Source: Desulfobacterales bacterium HSG16 (GTDB taxonomy: Bacteria > Desulfobacterota > Desulfobacteria > Desulfobacterales > HSG16). From it: a stretch of DNA of 64,000 nt. Shown here piece by piece: positions 63,134 to 64,000 of the stretch. A program made the translations under genes and the position numbers. The notes beneath the pieces were generated by a model. That model was not told where the DNA came from. It did not search any database and saw only the letters and a program-made list of their open reading frames with translations. The DNA is taken from positions 1-64,000 of the forward strand of contig JAUCGE010000005.1 in the NCBI GenBank assembly GCA_030377965.1, in the 5' to 3' direction. Position 1 is the first letter of the stretch. Each line of letters begins with the position of its first letter.

Positions 63134-63271
63134 GAATTTTTGTGGAAGATGGGCAAAAAAACATGTCCACTGCAATATGATAAAACTTTTGCACAGGCAC
63201 TTATTTTTTTTATAGGCACAAAAAAAATGCCGTAAGCTGCTGTGCCAGACCCCGAAAAGACTTGATACAAA

Positions 63272-64000
63272 ATGAATTCCGACTCTATTGTCAAACCAAT
63301 AAAAGGAAAAAATCCGCCTGATCCAGGCCGAATCGGCCTCGTGGTTGCGACTGCCGCTGATATTCCTCTTTTCCGCCGGAACATGGAATGCCTTAACAAA
63401 AAAGAAAAATCCCGCAAGGTCATGATGAGCAGGCTCTATAAAGGATGCAGCGATTTTTCCCATGTCTCCCTTACAGGGCCTTTCATGGGAGCGCCCTATG
63501 CAGCTATGATACTCGAAACCCTGATTTCATGGGGGGCGAGTGATTTCATCTTTTTTGGATGGTGCGGGGCAATTTCATCCGATGTCCATTCTGGAGATAT
63601 TATCCTTGTGTCAAAAGCCATTATTGACGAAGGTCTGTCTTCCCACTACAGGATCGGAACTCAAGATATAGATCAGTATAAAATCCAATCCCGGAATGAG
63701 TATCGGAAAAAATCTTCGGATATCGACTTTTCCGCCCCTTCTCCAGATCTGTTCAAGCGCCTGGCAGACAGATTTGAAAAAAACAATGTTTCATTTATCA
63801 CCGGCCCGGTCTGGACTACGGACGCAATCTTTAGAGAAACTCCTGAAAAAGTGCTTTTTTTTCAATCCAAAGGCGCTCTGGCAGTCGAGATGGAAATGTC
63901 TGCCATGTTCAGTGTGGCAGAATTTGCCCAGGTGAATATGGCCGGTGTTCTGGTTGTATCAGACGAACTTTCGACCCTTTCATGGCAGCCCGGTTTCAAC
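63272..64000 (+). CDS. nucleoside phosphorylase-like protein (partial)
   Basis: The frame runs off the window end after 243 codons. From the ATG at 63272 it reads into GRIGLVVATAADIPLFRRNM, then SLTGPFMGAPYAAMILETL and FIFFGWCGAISSDVHSGDI, with EMEMSAMFSVAEF and VVSDELS near the end. These are the phosphate-loop, base and ribose-binding regions (MEM and SDE) of the PNP/UDP phosphorylase superfamily. It may be a uridine/purine phosphorylase or a nucleosidase; the conserved EMEMSA suggests an intact active site. Confidence 0.8.
   Translation, partial: MNSDSIVKPIKGKNPPDPGRIGLVVATAADIPLFRRNMECLNKKEKSRKVMMSRLYKGCSDFSHVSLTGPFMGAPYAAMILETLISWGASDFIFFGWCGAISSDVHSGDIILVSKAIIDEGLSSHYRIGTQDIDQYKIQSRNEYRKKSSDIDFSAPSPDLFKRLADRFEKNNVSFITGPVWTTDAIFRETPEKVLFFQSKGALAVEMEMSAMFSVAEFAQVNMAGVLVVSDELSTLSWQPGFN

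Overview
The window looks like the chromosome of a Desulfobacterota (deltaproteobacterial, probably Desulfobacterales-type sulfate reducer) of moderate GC. This rests on a selenocysteine-containing Tat-exported formate dehydrogenase with its Fe-S subunit, an etfBA-rimO-polyprenyl synthase operon, an exosortase/EpsI fusion, AAA-ATPase-like/PD-(D/E)XK proteins and several conflict-type genes. The species cannot be named from the sequence.

Layout. 1-5.7 kb: an HD hydrolase, a small unknown protein, and the fusion protein and RND pump of an efflux system. 5.7-13.9 kb: an accessory island between that pump and a TolC-type gene (13,928). It holds a 42-residue-repeat TPR protein, a small helical protein, a TIR receptor-like protein and a Ser/Thr kinase, set in repeated leader modules and closed by a truncated group II intron. 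15.3-19.6 kb: etfB, etfA, rimO and a polyprenyl synthase behind a good promoter. 19.6-30.3 kb: a second defence-like region with an ABC-type ATPase, a DNA methyltransferase with a PD-(D/E)XK-like partner, a CHAT/STAND/TPR locus damaged by internal deletion, a membrane protein, an AAA/PD-(D/E)XK protein and an orphan HigA. 30.6-34.4 kb: formate dehydrogenase. 34.5-41.3 kb: a sensory/redox cluster (substrate-binding lipoprotein, histidine kinase, receiver-STAS protein, TlpA-like redoxin, GAF/rhodanese-like protein, MauE-like protein, lipoprotein). 41.4-51.1 kb: a GNAT pair, a toroid-fold protein, an acyltransferase, a large propeller/SpoIIE protein and the exosortase. 51.2-58.1 kb: a complete TetR-linked RND efflux operon. 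58.2-64 kb: citrate synthase (minus strand), glyQ-glyS, a small protein and a partial phosphorylase-like gene.

The most unusual part is the 6-13 kb island. Four proteins (TPR, small helical, TIR, kinase) share one short motif resembling RHIM/bacterial amyloid signalling sequences. The TIR and kinase proteins are predicted single-pass membrane proteins ending in a DUF1566 (C-type-lectin-like) domain. In the last 20 variable codons of these two domains, ten codons differ, every difference is at codon position 1 or 2, and every changed codon keeps the same third-position pyrimidine, while about 180 bp of the same domain upstream is identical. That is the footprint expected of a diversity-generating retroelement acting on AAY codons. 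I infer an antigen-sensor-like system in which hypermutated external domains feed TIR and kinase effectors through amyloid-type motif contacts. No retroelement reverse transcriptase or template repeat is visible here, so the mutator would have to lie elsewhere in the genome.
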